Origin: Bacillus sp. FJAT-50079
GTDB lineage: Bacteria > Bacillota > Bacilli > Bacillales > Bacillaceae_C
Reading direction: 5' to 3'
Assembly: GCF_018343515.1 (NCBI RefSeq)
Contig: NZ_JAGYPD010000001.1
Coordinates: 744,001-808,000 of the forward strand
DNA: 64,000 nucleotides
The position numbers and the translations under genes were made by a program. The notes under the pieces are model-generated. The model searched no databases. It had not been told where the DNA came from and worked only from the letters and a program-made list of their open reading frames with translations. Positions 9,070 to 17,283 of this stretch are shown here, piece by piece. Positions within the stretch are counted from its first letter, which is position 1. Every line of letters starts with the position of its first letter.

Positions 9070-9330
9070 TTAGTTATACTTTTTTAAAATTTTCATAATC
9101 CAACTATAGGAATAATCATATTTTCTTGCTAACTCTTTCGCATTTTTTCCGTTATATTCATGGACTATTTGTTGATGCAAATACTCTTCAGATAAAACTT
9201 TTTTTGGAAATGTTACATATTGACCAGCAAAGTAGCTATGTATGAGGATCGTATTTTTATGACCGATTAACTCTACTAACTCTTTATATACACCGTTAAA
9301 ACACGAGCTATCTAATGCTCTTATATCCAC
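9070..9330 (-). CDS. Mor-type transcription activator-like small protein
   Basis: About 86 residues resembling the Mor/C transcription-activator group found on Firmicute mobile elements. An N-terminal helical part (YKELVELIGHKNTILIHSYF) is followed by the signature TFPKKVLSEEY and a C-terminal helix-turn-helix (NGKNAKELARKYDYSYSWIM). A GTG start is chosen because AAAGGAAG sits 7 nt upstream; an ATG ten codons earlier has no ribosome site. It could regulate the neighbouring lipoprotein and KAP genes or the element's own functions. The target is not known. Confidence 0.68.
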   Translation of the reverse strand: MDIRALDSSCFNGVYKELVELIGHKNTILIHSYFAGQYVTFPKKVLSEEYLHQQIVHEYNGKNAKELARKYDYSYSWIMKILKKYN

Positions 9331-9465
9331 TGTATATCTTCCTTTCAAATTGATCTGCATTTACTATTACATTTATACAATGGTTAAGCATTTCTATTAT
9401 CCAATGTCTTTTCACAAATAAAAGTCTATTTTTCATGGAAAAAATTTCAATAAATCCATGAAATT

Positions 9466-9831
9466 CTATAGGATTTTATTTGTTAGCCACCTTTCAGTTT
9501 TTCGTGGCAGAGTCCCTTCTAAAAAGTAGATAATTGAAATATGATGATCTTGCATAAGCCCAATTCGAAAGTATTTTTTTCCAGCTACATTTTCTACCTC
9601 GACATATTCCACATCGCCAATATAATCTACTAACATCTGCATATCTTCTTCTTTATCAAAATGATAAATACAGCTATGATTTAATAAACTAAATTCTTTA
9701 AGCGACTCACCTTCATTTTCTGCTTCGTACCACATTAAAAACTGATTCTCTATTTCCTCAACATAAAATGAAGGAAGATGTTTTCTCGTTTTTAGTACAT
9801 GAACATCTTTCATTCTTTGGATACGTTTCAT
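9466..9831 (-). CDS. Hypothetical protein of the element
   Basis: A 121-residue soluble protein that I do not recognise. It is rich in acidic and aromatic residues, with a basic start (MKRIQRMKDVHVLKTRKHL) and a predicted alpha/beta pattern (YFRIGLMQDHHISIIYFLEG). No signal peptide, membrane segment or nucleic-acid motif is clear. A good AAGGGGG ribosome site precedes the ATG, which supports real coding. It lies between the Mor-like gene and a roughly 0.8-kb non-coding stretch of the element. No function is proposed. Confidence 0.6.
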   Translation of the reverse strand: MKRIQRMKDVHVLKTRKHLPSFYVEEIENQFLMWYEAENEGESLKEFSLLNHSCIYHFDKEEDMQMLVDYIGDVEYVEVENVAGKKYFRIGLMQDHHISIIYFLEGTLPRKTERWLTNKIL

Positions 9832-10211
9832 TCAATTTCCCCCTTGATTAATGTATGTCCTACTACTGCTTGTTTGTATAGTTGTAGAATCTAGCATACT
9901 TATTGATGTTTCATATCCTACTATTTTATTTATAGTAGTTATGTAAGTGGCTTTTGGTAATCCCTATATAAGATATCTGATTAATTATGAACGTACTTTA
10001 AATAGTTCACTGGGTTAAATAACAAATAAGATTTAACACTATAAACAGACTAGGAAACGCCTTGTAGCGATATTGCTGTGAATTAAAGGATATTTTACAA
10101 ACCTTTATTTAACGGTCTTTGTGCCTTTCCTCGGCTTCAAATACCCATAGACTGAATGCTTGAATTTCCAAGCTTGATTATTCTTCCAAGCAAAGTAATT
10201 GCAAATTGAAA

Positions 10212-10247
10212 AACAGTCATTGACACCATTAGGCATCAATGACTGTT
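10212..10247. terminator. Perfect 12-bp hairpin, likely bidirectional terminator
   Basis: AACAGTCATTGA and TCAATGACTGTT flank a 12-nt loop. A T run follows on the minus strand (GTTTTTC) and a weaker one on the plus strand. Confidence 0.65.
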
Positions 10248-10344
10248 GTACTTTTTCCGTTTACATAAGCACTACAATAGTTTCGCATTGTCATTCCATA
10301 TATAATTTACTTAAATCCAACAAACCTTACAGGGCTATTATAAA

Positions 10345-10382
10345 AAGGCTAATGATGTTTGACATAACACGCCATTAGCCTT
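10345..10382 (-). terminator. Terminator of the recombinase operon
   Basis: On the minus strand AAGGCTAATG pairs with CATTAGCCTT, followed by TTTATAATA. It lies about 280 bases downstream of the last small reading frame of the recombinase operon. Confidence 0.75.
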
Positions 10383-10659
10383 CTAAACACTAATCTTTTT
10401 CATTTGTAATCAAACCACCTTATTTCTCACTATTTTTATTTAATAATGAAAAAGTTTTTCTTAAAATACAATCATACTCCTATAGAACCGTTCCTTTTTC
10501 AAGCTTGCTAATACTATCATTAGTAATAACATATGTTTTCTATTGCTAATAATTCCTATCGTGCCAACATTTCCATTATATAATCATATTTCTTACAATA
10601 GCTTCTTATCCCTTGAATCAACCATAGTACAAAGAACAGCCATATACCTTATAATAACC

Positions 10660-10746
10660 TTAGAAACTTACTCTTCGTATTTCGCCGCATTCCACAACTA
10701 AGCATATAGTCAAAGCTAATCCAATACCTAATATAAAATATCCCAT
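10660..10746 (-). CDS. Small membrane peptide, 28 residues
   Basis: The frame MGYFILGIGLALTICLVVEC then GEIRRVSF is a single hydrophobic helix with a short basic tail. AAGGACGG lies about 8 nt before the ATG. It follows the 25-residue frame and the recombinase gene on the same strand. The ribosome site and clean membrane-peptide pattern argue for expression, but at this size chance cannot be excluded. Function unknown. Confidence 0.5.
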   Translation of the reverse strand: MGYFILGIGLALTICLVVECGEIRRVSF

Positions 10747-10776
10747 TATTTTAACCGTCCTTCTTTAATTGTTGGC

Positions 10777-10854
10777 TTACCTTTGCTCTCTAATATAATA
10801 ATAAACTGACACGCCAAACATTATTCCAGCTTTCAACAACTCTACCGGTTTCAT
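10777..10854 (-). CDS. Small peptide, 25 residues, downstream of the recombinase
   Basis: The frame reads MKPVELLKAGIMFGVSVYYY then IREQR. It has an excellent ribosome site (AAAGGAGGTGA, 7 nt before ATG) and starts 13 nt after the recombinase stop. It is partly hydrophobic and may be membrane-associated. The strong translation signal is the main evidence that it is real. No family is recognised. Confidence 0.55.
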   Translation of the reverse strand: MKPVELLKAGIMFGVSVYYYIREQR

Positions 10855-10867
10855 CAATTCACCTCCT

Positions 10868-12547
10868 TTAAATATTTATATACACAGTAAAAGAGGAAGA
10901 GAGCTCATCTAGCAACGATGAACCCTCTTCCTCTTTAGTAGTGAAGTGAGTAACCACTTCCTTATTCAATTGTATTTGGATGGTGTCAATTTTACGACTT
11001 TCTGAGATTGTTATCTTATTAATTAATAAATGAACTAATCTTTTTCTTTGTTCACTAGTTAACGCTTTTTTAAATGCTTCAGTAAATCTCTGCATTACCT
11101 TTTGTACTATCTTATAACTTATTGTAGCTACTTCACCTTGATTCAATTGCTGTTCGACAGGAGCGATCCTTTGGTCTAACAATTCCTTTTCATTATTTAG
11201 ACTGGTTATTCTATTTATAAATTCTGCCTTAGCTATAATCCCATCTTCATACAGACCAAATATCTTCTCTTTCTTTGCTTCTATTGAATTTAATGATTTC
11301 TTCAATGATTCAAATTCCCGCTGAAGAGGGTTTAAATCTTCCTTATTCTTTTTATTAATATTTTCAACAATTTGTTTAATCAATATATCATTACTTGCTA
11401 TCTTTGATAACTTATCTAATACATACTTATCTGCGTAATCCGTCCGAACTGCATTTGATCTACAAACCGCCGTACCTTTATTTTTCCAATTACCACAAGC
11501 ATAATATTCAAGTACCCGTTTTGTTCCGTCTTTATTACGGTTTGTTGTTCTGCTTAGTACCATCCCAGCTCCACACACAGGGCACCTCATAATTCCTGTC
11601 AATGGCCATTCCCCACTATGAACCCGATTTGGTTTTCCCCTTCTATTCTTCATGATAGCCTCTGTTTTTTCCCATACTTCCTTTGTAATGATAGGTTTGT
11701 GTCTCCCTTTTTCAATGACTGGGTTAGGATTAATATTATTTCTCCTTTTTTCGTTCCAATCCCTTCTAACGTTATATCTGATAATTCCAACATATAAAGG
11801 GTTAGTAAGAATTGTTCTAATACCATTTATAGAAAATGCTTTATTTTTCTTTGTTCGATAACCTTTTTTATTAACTTTCTGCGCTATTGCTTTATATCCA
11901 TTTCCTTCTATATAGAGGTTAAATACTTTTCGAACAACAATTGCTTCTTTATCATTAATTACTAATTTGGATATCTTCTTTTTATTATCATTACCTGGCA
12001 CACTTATAACATCATAACCTAATACTTGACCGCCATTCCATGATCCTTCCTTCGCACGTGCTATCATACCCATTTTTACGTTTTCAGCAATATTAGCTCT
12101 TTCAAACTCAGCAATAGCAGCCATCATTTGAAACTGAAGAACACCTGCTGGAGTTTCTGTTTCATATTTTTCGGTATATGAGCGGAATCCAATATTCTTG
12201 CTTTTCAATCTATCAACAATACTTAATAAATCCAGTGTTTTTCTAGAGAGCCTATTCATTTTCCAAACTAATACTAGGTCAAATAACTTTTGTTCTGCAT
12301 CAATTAATAACTGTTGCATTGCAGGCCTTCCTTTAATATTCTTTGCACTTTTCCCTCGATCCACATACTCCTTATAGATAACATTTCCTTCATGTTCGCA
12401 AGTTCGTCTCAAAATTCTTACTTGTTCATCAATACTGTAACCTTCCTCAGCCTGTTCAACAGTCGATACACGAGCATAGATTGCTATACGTTTTTGCGGA
12501 TTAGATTGAGCTAATGATCCAAATTGATTTACAGCAATATCATTCAA
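10868..12547 (-). CDS. Large serine recombinase, cassette recombinase-like
   Basis: About 559 residues. The N-terminal resolvase domain carries the catalytic serine at residue 28 (IAIYARVSTVEQ). A Recombinase domain follows, then a zinc-ribbon-like region (MRCPVCG and YYACG with a later Cys) and a coiled-coil stretch near the C-terminus (LKKSLNSIEAKKEKIFGL). It is similar in length to CcrC. The TTG start overlaps the TGA of the upstream 32-residue frame (TTGA), fixing the start and implying translational coupling. It is the only recombinase in the element, so it should catalyse insertion at rlmH and excision. Whether it is a Ccr or another large serine integrase needs phylogeny. Confidence 0.92.
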   Translation of the reverse strand: MNDIAVNQFGSLAQSNPQKRIAIYARVSTVEQAEEGYSIDEQVRILRRTCEHEGNVIYKEYVDRGKSAKNIKGRPAMQQLLIDAEQKLFDLVLVWKMNRLSRKTLDLLSIVDRLKSKNIGFRSYTEKYETETPAGVLQFQMMAAIAEFERANIAENVKMGMIARAKEGSWNGGQVLGYDVISVPGNDNKKKISKLVINDKEAIVVRKVFNLYIEGNGYKAIAQKVNKKGYRTKKNKAFSINGIRTILTNPLYVGIIRYNVRRDWNEKRRNNINPNPVIEKGRHKPIITKEVWEKTEAIMKNRRGKPNRVHSGEWPLTGIMRCPVCGAGMVLSRTTNRNKDGTKRVLEYYACGNWKNKGTAVCRSNAVRTDYADKYVLDKLSKIASNDILIKQIVENINKKNKEDLNPLQREFESLKKSLNSIEAKKEKIFGLYEDGIIAKAEFINRITSLNNEKELLDQRIAPVEQQLNQGEVATISYKIVQKVMQRFTEAFKKALTSEQRKRLVHLLINKITISESRKIDTIQIQLNKEVVTHFTTKEEEGSSLLDELSSSFTVYINI

Positions 12548-12642
12548 AAACACCACCTTCTTTTATTATCAGAAATCTCCCCTGGAGAACTATACCTCTC
12601 AACTTGTTGTAGTGGATTAATCACTATGGTTTGAATTTTCAT
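12544..12642 (-). CDS. 32-residue leader frame coupled to the recombinase
   Basis: MKIQTIVINPLQQVERYSSP then GEISDNKRRWCF. It has a ribosome site (GGAGAAAGGAAG) and its TGA overlaps the TTG start of the recombinase by 3 bases. It starts inside the end of the upstream 48-residue frame. Its likely role is translational coupling of recombinase synthesis; a function of the peptide itself is unknown. Confidence 0.55.
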   Translation of the reverse strand: MKIQTIVINPLQQVERYSSPGEISDNKRRWCF

Positions 12643-12763
12643 CTGATACACTTCCTTTCTCCTCACTTTTGATGTTGTTATCTGATAAATAATTCGTTAC
12701 CATTTCAGATAAAACATCTATTAAAATATTAAGTTGATAATCACTTGATGTTTCACTTTCCAC
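12617..12763 (-). CDS. 48-residue acidic frame, first gene of the recombinase operon
   Basis: It begins MESETSSDYQLNILIDVLSE from a GTG with AGGGGGT about 7 nt upstream, the same unusual GGGGGT site used by the primase-helicase. The peptide is acidic with a Ser/Asn-rich tail. It overlaps the next frame by 26 bases in another phase. Overlap and ribosome site support coding. No family is recognised. Confidence 0.5.
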   Translation of the reverse strand: MESETSSDYQLNILIDVLSEMVTNYLSDNNIKSEEKGSVSDENSNHSD

Positions 12764-12888
12764 AACAGTTACCCCCTGTTAGATCAATTAAATAATATAT
12801 ATTTTAATTTGATAATGAAGTGCTGGAAACAATTAGTAGATTGTGCAATTAAGTTAGCACTAAATATTGTAACCCCTGTTCCCTAGCC

Positions 12889-12918
12889 AATATAGCGACA
12901 GTAGCGTAGTAGCGTCAA
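12889..12918 (-). promoter_or_regulatory. Promoter of the recombinase operon
   Basis: On the minus strand TTGACG (12913-12918) is separated by 18 bases from TATATT (12889-12894). It is about 130 bases before the 48-residue frame and lies inside the repeat cluster at 12894-12950, so whatever binds the repeats should affect this promoter. Confidence 0.6.
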
Positions 12919-12950
12919 TATTTGTCACTACTGACGTCACTGTTGCTACT
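12894..12950. repeat. Iteron-like cluster of GTAGCG/ACTGACG repeats
   Basis: An imperfect inverted repeat: AGCGACAGTAGCGTAGTAGC, continuing GTCAA, faces TTGTCACTACTGACGTCACT, continuing GTTGCTACT. Several short units of the type GTAGCG(N)(C)AGTAG recur. The same core recurs at 16938-16988 on the other side of the primase-helicase module. It could be an operator or part of a replication origin. Confidence 0.65.
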
Positions 12951-12959
12951 TTCTCTTAG

Positions 12960-15515
12960 TCACAGGTCAGCAAACTCATCATATTCTGGTGATAGTTCTA
13001 TATCGTCTGGATTGGTTGGTGAGATATTTAGCTCATTTTTCTCAAGAGGAATAATTTTGCTACTACTCTTGGTAATTGTTACCTTCTTCGCATCTCCTGC
13101 ATGACGAATGTCAAATGTAATACCAACTTCTTTTAAATTCGATTTAACTTCCTTCAAACGTCGACTAAGAATTTGTGCTCCTTTTGGCCATGACTTAACA
13201 TTGGTATCTATTCTTTCACGACCTGCCTCGAAGTCCAGTTGAGTTAGCAAATTAGCAACTGTTCCAGTCCAAATATTACGATTTTGCATTAACGAAACGA
13301 TAGCAGCAGCAACAGGATGAGAAGAAATAGCTTCTTCATTTGAACGATCCTGATTTTTCCTATAAGCTTCTAGAAACTGATCTCCTCCATACCCCATTGC
13401 TTCTGCAATCGCAAATCCCCATCGAGTGAAATCCGCCATTCTAGATAATTTATCAAGTTTTACTTCGGGATAAATTGCCATTGCCTTGGATAAAGTTTTA
13501 AAAACTCCACCAATTATAAATGGTTTATCTTTTTCAAATTCCTCTTCAACTACTTTTACTTCTTTACGATTTTCCTCAGAAATTCTTTCCAACTCAATAG
13601 GAATTGAGCGATCCATTAAGTCGGGACTAGTAACAACCATATTAATTCCATTAAGTGCAGGGCATCGTTTTAACTCAAGTAATGTTTCATCATCATCAGT
13701 AAATAAAGTACGCTTACTAAATCCACCACCTGTGGAAGCGATACATAATAAGTCACTTTTGGCTGCCGAAAGACTATCAAGGTTATCAAAACATGGCATA
13801 TAGTTGTTACTTAATGAAATTGCTAGATCTTGAATACTATTTGGCATGGTCAATAAATCACGTGCCGCTGGATCAACAACCTGACGCATGAATCTCATAG
13901 AAGTTGACTTTGCTGCACCCTTTTCACCGCTAAATACAAGTACAGCATGGGGTATATTAGGTATGAAACAAGTTATAATATAGACTAAAAAGAGAATTTG
14001 GTCATATTTATTTTTGATACGAACGTGCTTCAACAATAATCCTATATCCCCATCAAGAGCAGGCATTACCTGTTTCTGCATATTTTTATTTCTCGTAAAA
14101 AGAATAGGAGGTTGGTCAAGAACCTCAAAGCCATTGGGGGTAACCTCTATTACTCTCCATTCACTATCAGCCAAATCGTAGTAGTACTTTCCAGCCTTTT
14201 CCGCAACCCTAAGTTCCAAGCGGTGCCTTTCTCCTTCAAAAAGTGCTTTCATTTCCATAACACTTAATGCCTGGTTCATAGCATCACTATTAACTGCTTG
14301 CCCTATTTCATCATAATACTTTTTAGTCAACCACATTTTAAAGGTTCTACTTTTAACTTTGTGTATTTCCGTGTGGTTATCAATGGGTATTACTGCATAA
14401 GCATCTTCTAATTCATTCTGAAAAAATACTGCAGTACTTCCTAAACGGATCAAAGTATCGGCTTGGGTTGGCTTGCCCTTTTCAGCAACTTTTTTTTGTG
14501 AAGAATAACTAGGTTCATATTTTTCACGCAACGTTTGCCAACTTTCGTGTGAGCAGCCATTGTGATGGCACCCTGCACTAATTGCACCATTGGGAAATTG
14601 AATAATAAAAGCACTTCTATCTGTGTGTTCCTTATTCCAAGGACACGTTTCTAATACAAACTTCGTAGCATTCTTCTCCCACCTCCCTTTGAAGGCAACG
14701 TTTAAATTATATTTATCCAGCCATGATTCAAGGTTAAAATTATTGCTAGAATCTTCAATCTGACTACTAGATACCTCTGAAAAATCCACATTTTTTATAA
14801 GTTGTTGCAGTTGTGTATTTAGAACCTTAGTTAACTCTTTTGGTACTTCGATGATCTGAGAACGTCGATGTGGACGTTCTCCTGTATCATCACCTTTGCA
14901 GGACATTGTTCCATAAAGTTTAAATATTCGTGCTGCATTATAAGTTGTTGTATCAACTTCAACCATTTGATTACTGAATAGGAGATCTAATGACTTCAAC
15001 CCTTTCTTAATAAGCTCCCGACTAATGTCATCATTTGGTAAGTCAATCGCATATAATAGATGAAATCCGTTTCCGCTGTCTGCCAAAATTGGTTCCGGCC
15101 AACCTTGGTCGTTTAGGTATTGCTTGATCTCTTTTGCTAGGTTCAATGCAGCATTTTTTTCCCCTTCCGTTGATGATGTACTTGACTTACGAATTGGATC
15201 CAAATCGATTGGTAACCATTTTCTTGAAGTAATATCCGTATCCGATGTTGTTTGCTTAGCAAAGCTTTGCACACGGTTATTATTTCTTGTCAGCAATCCA
15301 TTTTTTACAGGATTTAGAGTAATATAGACACCTGGAATTTTTCCATCATATACTAATGCTTCTTTTGCTAGGGATTCATGATTATTAAAATAACCACTTA
15401 CAGTACCCTCAGAAGTTTTTAATATACGAAGTTCAGTGACTTCTTGTTTAACCTTTAACACTTTTAGTGCATTTACAATGCTTACTAAATGTTCAATTTC
15501 ATTCGATTCACTCAA
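12960..15515 (-). CDS. Primase-helicase (PrimPol fused to AAA+ helicase), Cch-like
   Basis: An 851-residue replication protein. The N-terminal archaeo-eukaryotic primase-type domain shows LPIDLDP (DxD at 104-106), SGNGFHLLY (147-155) and DTTTYNAARIFKLYGT (188-203). A Cys/His-rich segment lies at about 290-325 (CPWN, CHHNGC). The helicase half has Walker A SGEKGAAKST (529-538), Walker B MPCFDNLD (573-580), a sensor-like INMVVTS (624-630) and an LMDR arginine-finger candidate. SCC elements encode self-loading replicative helicases (Cch), and this is the matching gene; the fused primase is notable. Start TTG follows AGGGGGT. It probably allows the excised circle to replicate. Confidence 0.88.
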   Translation of the reverse strand: MSESNEIEHLVSIVNALKVLKVKQEVTELRILKTSEGTVSGYFNNHESLAKEALVYDGKIPGVYITLNPVKNGLLTRNNNRVQSFAKQTTSDTDITSRKWLPIDLDPIRKSSTSSTEGEKNAALNLAKEIKQYLNDQGWPEPILADSGNGFHLLYAIDLPNDDISRELIKKGLKSLDLLFSNQMVEVDTTTYNAARIFKLYGTMSCKGDDTGERPHRRSQIIEVPKELTKVLNTQLQQLIKNVDFSEVSSSQIEDSSNNFNLESWLDKYNLNVAFKGRWEKNATKFVLETCPWNKEHTDRSAFIIQFPNGAISAGCHHNGCSHESWQTLREKYEPSYSSQKKVAEKGKPTQADTLIRLGSTAVFFQNELEDAYAVIPIDNHTEIHKVKSRTFKMWLTKKYYDEIGQAVNSDAMNQALSVMEMKALFEGERHRLELRVAEKAGKYYYDLADSEWRVIEVTPNGFEVLDQPPILFTRNKNMQKQVMPALDGDIGLLLKHVRIKNKYDQILFLVYIITCFIPNIPHAVLVFSGEKGAAKSTSMRFMRQVVDPAARDLLTMPNSIQDLAISLSNNYMPCFDNLDSLSAAKSDLLCIASTGGGFSKRTLFTDDDETLLELKRCPALNGINMVVTSPDLMDRSIPIELERISEENRKEVKVVEEEFEKDKPFIIGGVFKTLSKAMAIYPEVKLDKLSRMADFTRWGFAIAEAMGYGGDQFLEAYRKNQDRSNEEAISSHPVAAAIVSLMQNRNIWTGTVANLLTQLDFEAGRERIDTNVKSWPKGAQILSRRLKEVKSNLKEVGITFDIRHAGDAKKVTITKSSSKIIPLEKNELNISPTNPDDIELSPEYDEFADL

Positions 15516-15583
15516 TCTGTATACCCCCTAAATTTCCGACAAATTCTATTAGAAGTATTACCTTCTATTAATTAACAAATTAT

Positions 15584-15994
15584 TCATTCCATAGATGGCT
15601 TCATCTTGATATATATTACTTCTCCATTTTTCGTTTCTTGTACTTCAAACACTGGAAATGTTAACGATGTACGATTCGAAAAGTCTAATTTATAGCGATC
15701 GATTAACTCTCTCACGATTTCAGCATTGTAGATATTACCATTTTTTTTAATAGCATATTTAGTGTTCACTTCTCCTAGGTAATTGGCGACAGCTATTAAA
15801 TTATCACTATAAGAGATCTGAACAAAATTAAGATCTGATAAATGATTAAGAATCGACATACTTAACGAAAGACGTTTTCCATTGTCTGAATAAACTATTG
15901 TTAATCCTCCTTTTCTACCTGCACGAGATTTCGCTTCACAAGTAGATGCTTCGAATTCAGTGAGATCTAGGGACACCCTTTCTAGTTGATTCAT
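15584..15994 (-). CDS. Hypothetical protein upstream of the primase-helicase
   Basis: A 136-residue soluble protein, not recognised. The sequence suggests a mixed alpha/beta fold, with an N-terminal basic patch (AKSRAGRKGGLTIVYSDNGKR) that could contact nucleic acid. It ends about 70 bases before the primase-helicase start on the same strand, so the two are probably co-transcribed and it may assist replication. That is inference from position. A good ribosome site (GGAGGAGACAAT) precedes the ATG. Confidence 0.62.
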   Translation of the reverse strand: MNQLERVSLDLTEFEASTCEAKSRAGRKGGLTIVYSDNGKRLSLSMSILNHLSDLNFVQISYSDNLIAVANYLGEVNTKYAIKKNGNIYNAEIVRELIDRYKLDFSNRTSLTFPVFEVQETKNGEVIYIKMKPSME

Positions 15995-16131
15995 ATTGTC
16001 TCCTCCTTTGTAAATTGAGTAGGGGTTAACCTCTCTGCTAAAATACTACCAAAAGAATAAAAGTCCGCTCTATTAGAGATTTCTAAACATTTTTCACAAA
16101 AAAAATTCGGAAGTGAAAATTACAACAAAAA

Positions 16132-16159
16132 AACATCTTGCTTTTTTTGGCAAGATGTT
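16132..16159 (-). terminator. Terminator after the 240-residue hypothetical gene
   Basis: AACATCTTGC and GCAAGATGTT form a 10-bp stem followed on the minus strand by seven T. It separates this gene from the primase-helicase transcription unit. Confidence 0.8.
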
Positions 16160-16161
16160 TA

Positions 16162-16884
16162 TTAATCATAATTCTTATCAATATCAGCAAGCATTTGGTT
16201 TGATTTGTAAAAATAATAACTTTTGGGATCATTTTGTTTTAATTCTTGAATATATAGATCAAGCTCAGTTTGCATTTTAGTAATTCTGTTTTTCATAACC
16301 TTCCCATAAAACGCTACTTTATGTTCATCTGGGAGTGGAATAAATGTATTTAAAATTGACTGTAGTTGACTTTGAATTTCTACTGCATATCTGCTCATAT
16401 CAGGCAATAAAGTTAAACGGTAGAATAAGCTCTCAATGTTTATTGCAATTATCTTCCATTCCTTTCCATTACCTTCCTGATTCCACAATCCTTCAAATTG
16501 ATACAATATCCTTGTAGAGTCTTCCATCCAATTAATTTCCTCTTGATAAACATCTTTTATATTTTTTTGAGTTCGAAGCTTTTTTAATAAAGACTGATCA
16601 AATAGGGAAGTTAATACAGCTAAAAATATTGCGTCAATTAAGTTATAGTTATACCCTTCAAATACACTGCTTTTGTATTTTGCCCTACTAATATTCATTT
16701 CTTTATTATAAAAGTAATTACCCGCATCTTTTGGCGTTTGTTGTTCAAGTACACTTTTAACACGATCCTCATTAAGGAAGTCAATTACACAATCTAGCCT
16801 TTTTTCTAATGTAGTTTGATCCAATTCATCTTCTATGTCTCCATATTTTTTTACCAATGCAATTATTCCATTCTTACCAAGCAT
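16162..16884 (-). CDS. Hypothetical protein of the element, 240 residues
   Basis: A mostly helical, soluble protein with no recognised domain. Features are a charged N-terminal half (KKYGDIEDELDQTTLEKRLD), a hydrophobic helix (NLIDAIFLAVLTSLFDQSLL) and a polar C-terminus. The second in-frame ATG is chosen because GGAGG lies 5 nt upstream of it; the first ATG, four codons earlier, overlaps that site. It has its own terminator. Its leader contains the second cluster of GTAGCGTCAGTAGC repeats, so it may be regulated by whatever binds them. Function unknown. Confidence 0.6.
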   Translation of the reverse strand: MLGKNGIIALVKKYGDIEDELDQTTLEKRLDCVIDFLNEDRVKSVLEQQTPKDAGNYFYNKEMNISRAKYKSSVFEGYNYNLIDAIFLAVLTSLFDQSLLKKLRTQKNIKDVYQEEINWMEDSTRILYQFEGLWNQEGNGKEWKIIAINIESLFYRLTLLPDMSRYAVEIQSQLQSILNTFIPLPDEHKVAFYGKVMKNRITKMQTELDLYIQELKQNDPKSYYFYKSNQMLADIDKNYD

Positions 16885-16937
16885 TTTTCCCTCCATTTTT
16901 TGGGCGCTCCCTTTTTGTCAGTCTTGTATTTTTCTAA

Positions 16938-16988
16938 AGTAGCGTCAGTAGCATGCTTAGTGAAAGCCTTGTCGATACTGACAGTAGT
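16938..16988. repeat. Second GTAGCG/ACTGAC repeat cluster
   Basis: AGTAGCGTCAGTAGC (16938-16952) faces CGATACTGACAGTAGT (16973-16988) as an imperfect inverted repeat in the leader of the 240-residue gene. The core matches the cluster at 12894-12950. Confidence 0.6.
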
Positions 16989-17100
16989 TTCCCTATTTTT
17001 TACAGTACCTTGTCGAATTGAACCTACCGATTGATGATAGTCTCTAAATCTTTAGGTGAAGAATACTGTATATAAATATAATACCAAAGCTAGATGACTT

Positions 17101-17283
17101 TTATACCTTCTCTATTTCTTGCAACTTTGGCTGCCAAGATTCCAAAAAGATAAACAAATAATCAATATCAGATTCATTTTATCTTTTTAATGTAATTACA
17201 TTCAAGAGCTCCCACAGAAGAATATTCAATTCCCTATTAATAGCTCCCGTCATATAACGACGAAGCTTACGTTGTTCAAGCAT
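17101..17283 (-). pseudogene. DUF960-like gene with an in-frame stop
   Basis: A 61-codon frame that resembles the start and middle of DUF960 proteins: RRYMTGAINRELNILLWELL, then SDIDYLFIFL. An in-frame TAA at 17179-17181 splits it after 34 codons, and reading resumes without frame change for 25 more. It is also shorter than the usual roughly 100-residue family. Its ATG overlaps the end of the preceding 104-residue gene by 8 bases with GAGGT upstream, so it was probably translationally coupled. DUF960 neighbours DUF1643 in SCC elements, which supports the assignment. Family match is from remembered pattern, not a search. Confidence 0.6.

Larger units (their letters stand above)
9832..10659. 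other. Long non-coding stretch inside the element
   Basis: No credible gene is seen over about 830 bases. It holds two strong hairpins (10212-10247 and 10345-10382) that end transcription around the recombinase operon, and AT-rich filler. No recognised RNA family is evident. Confidence 0.5.
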
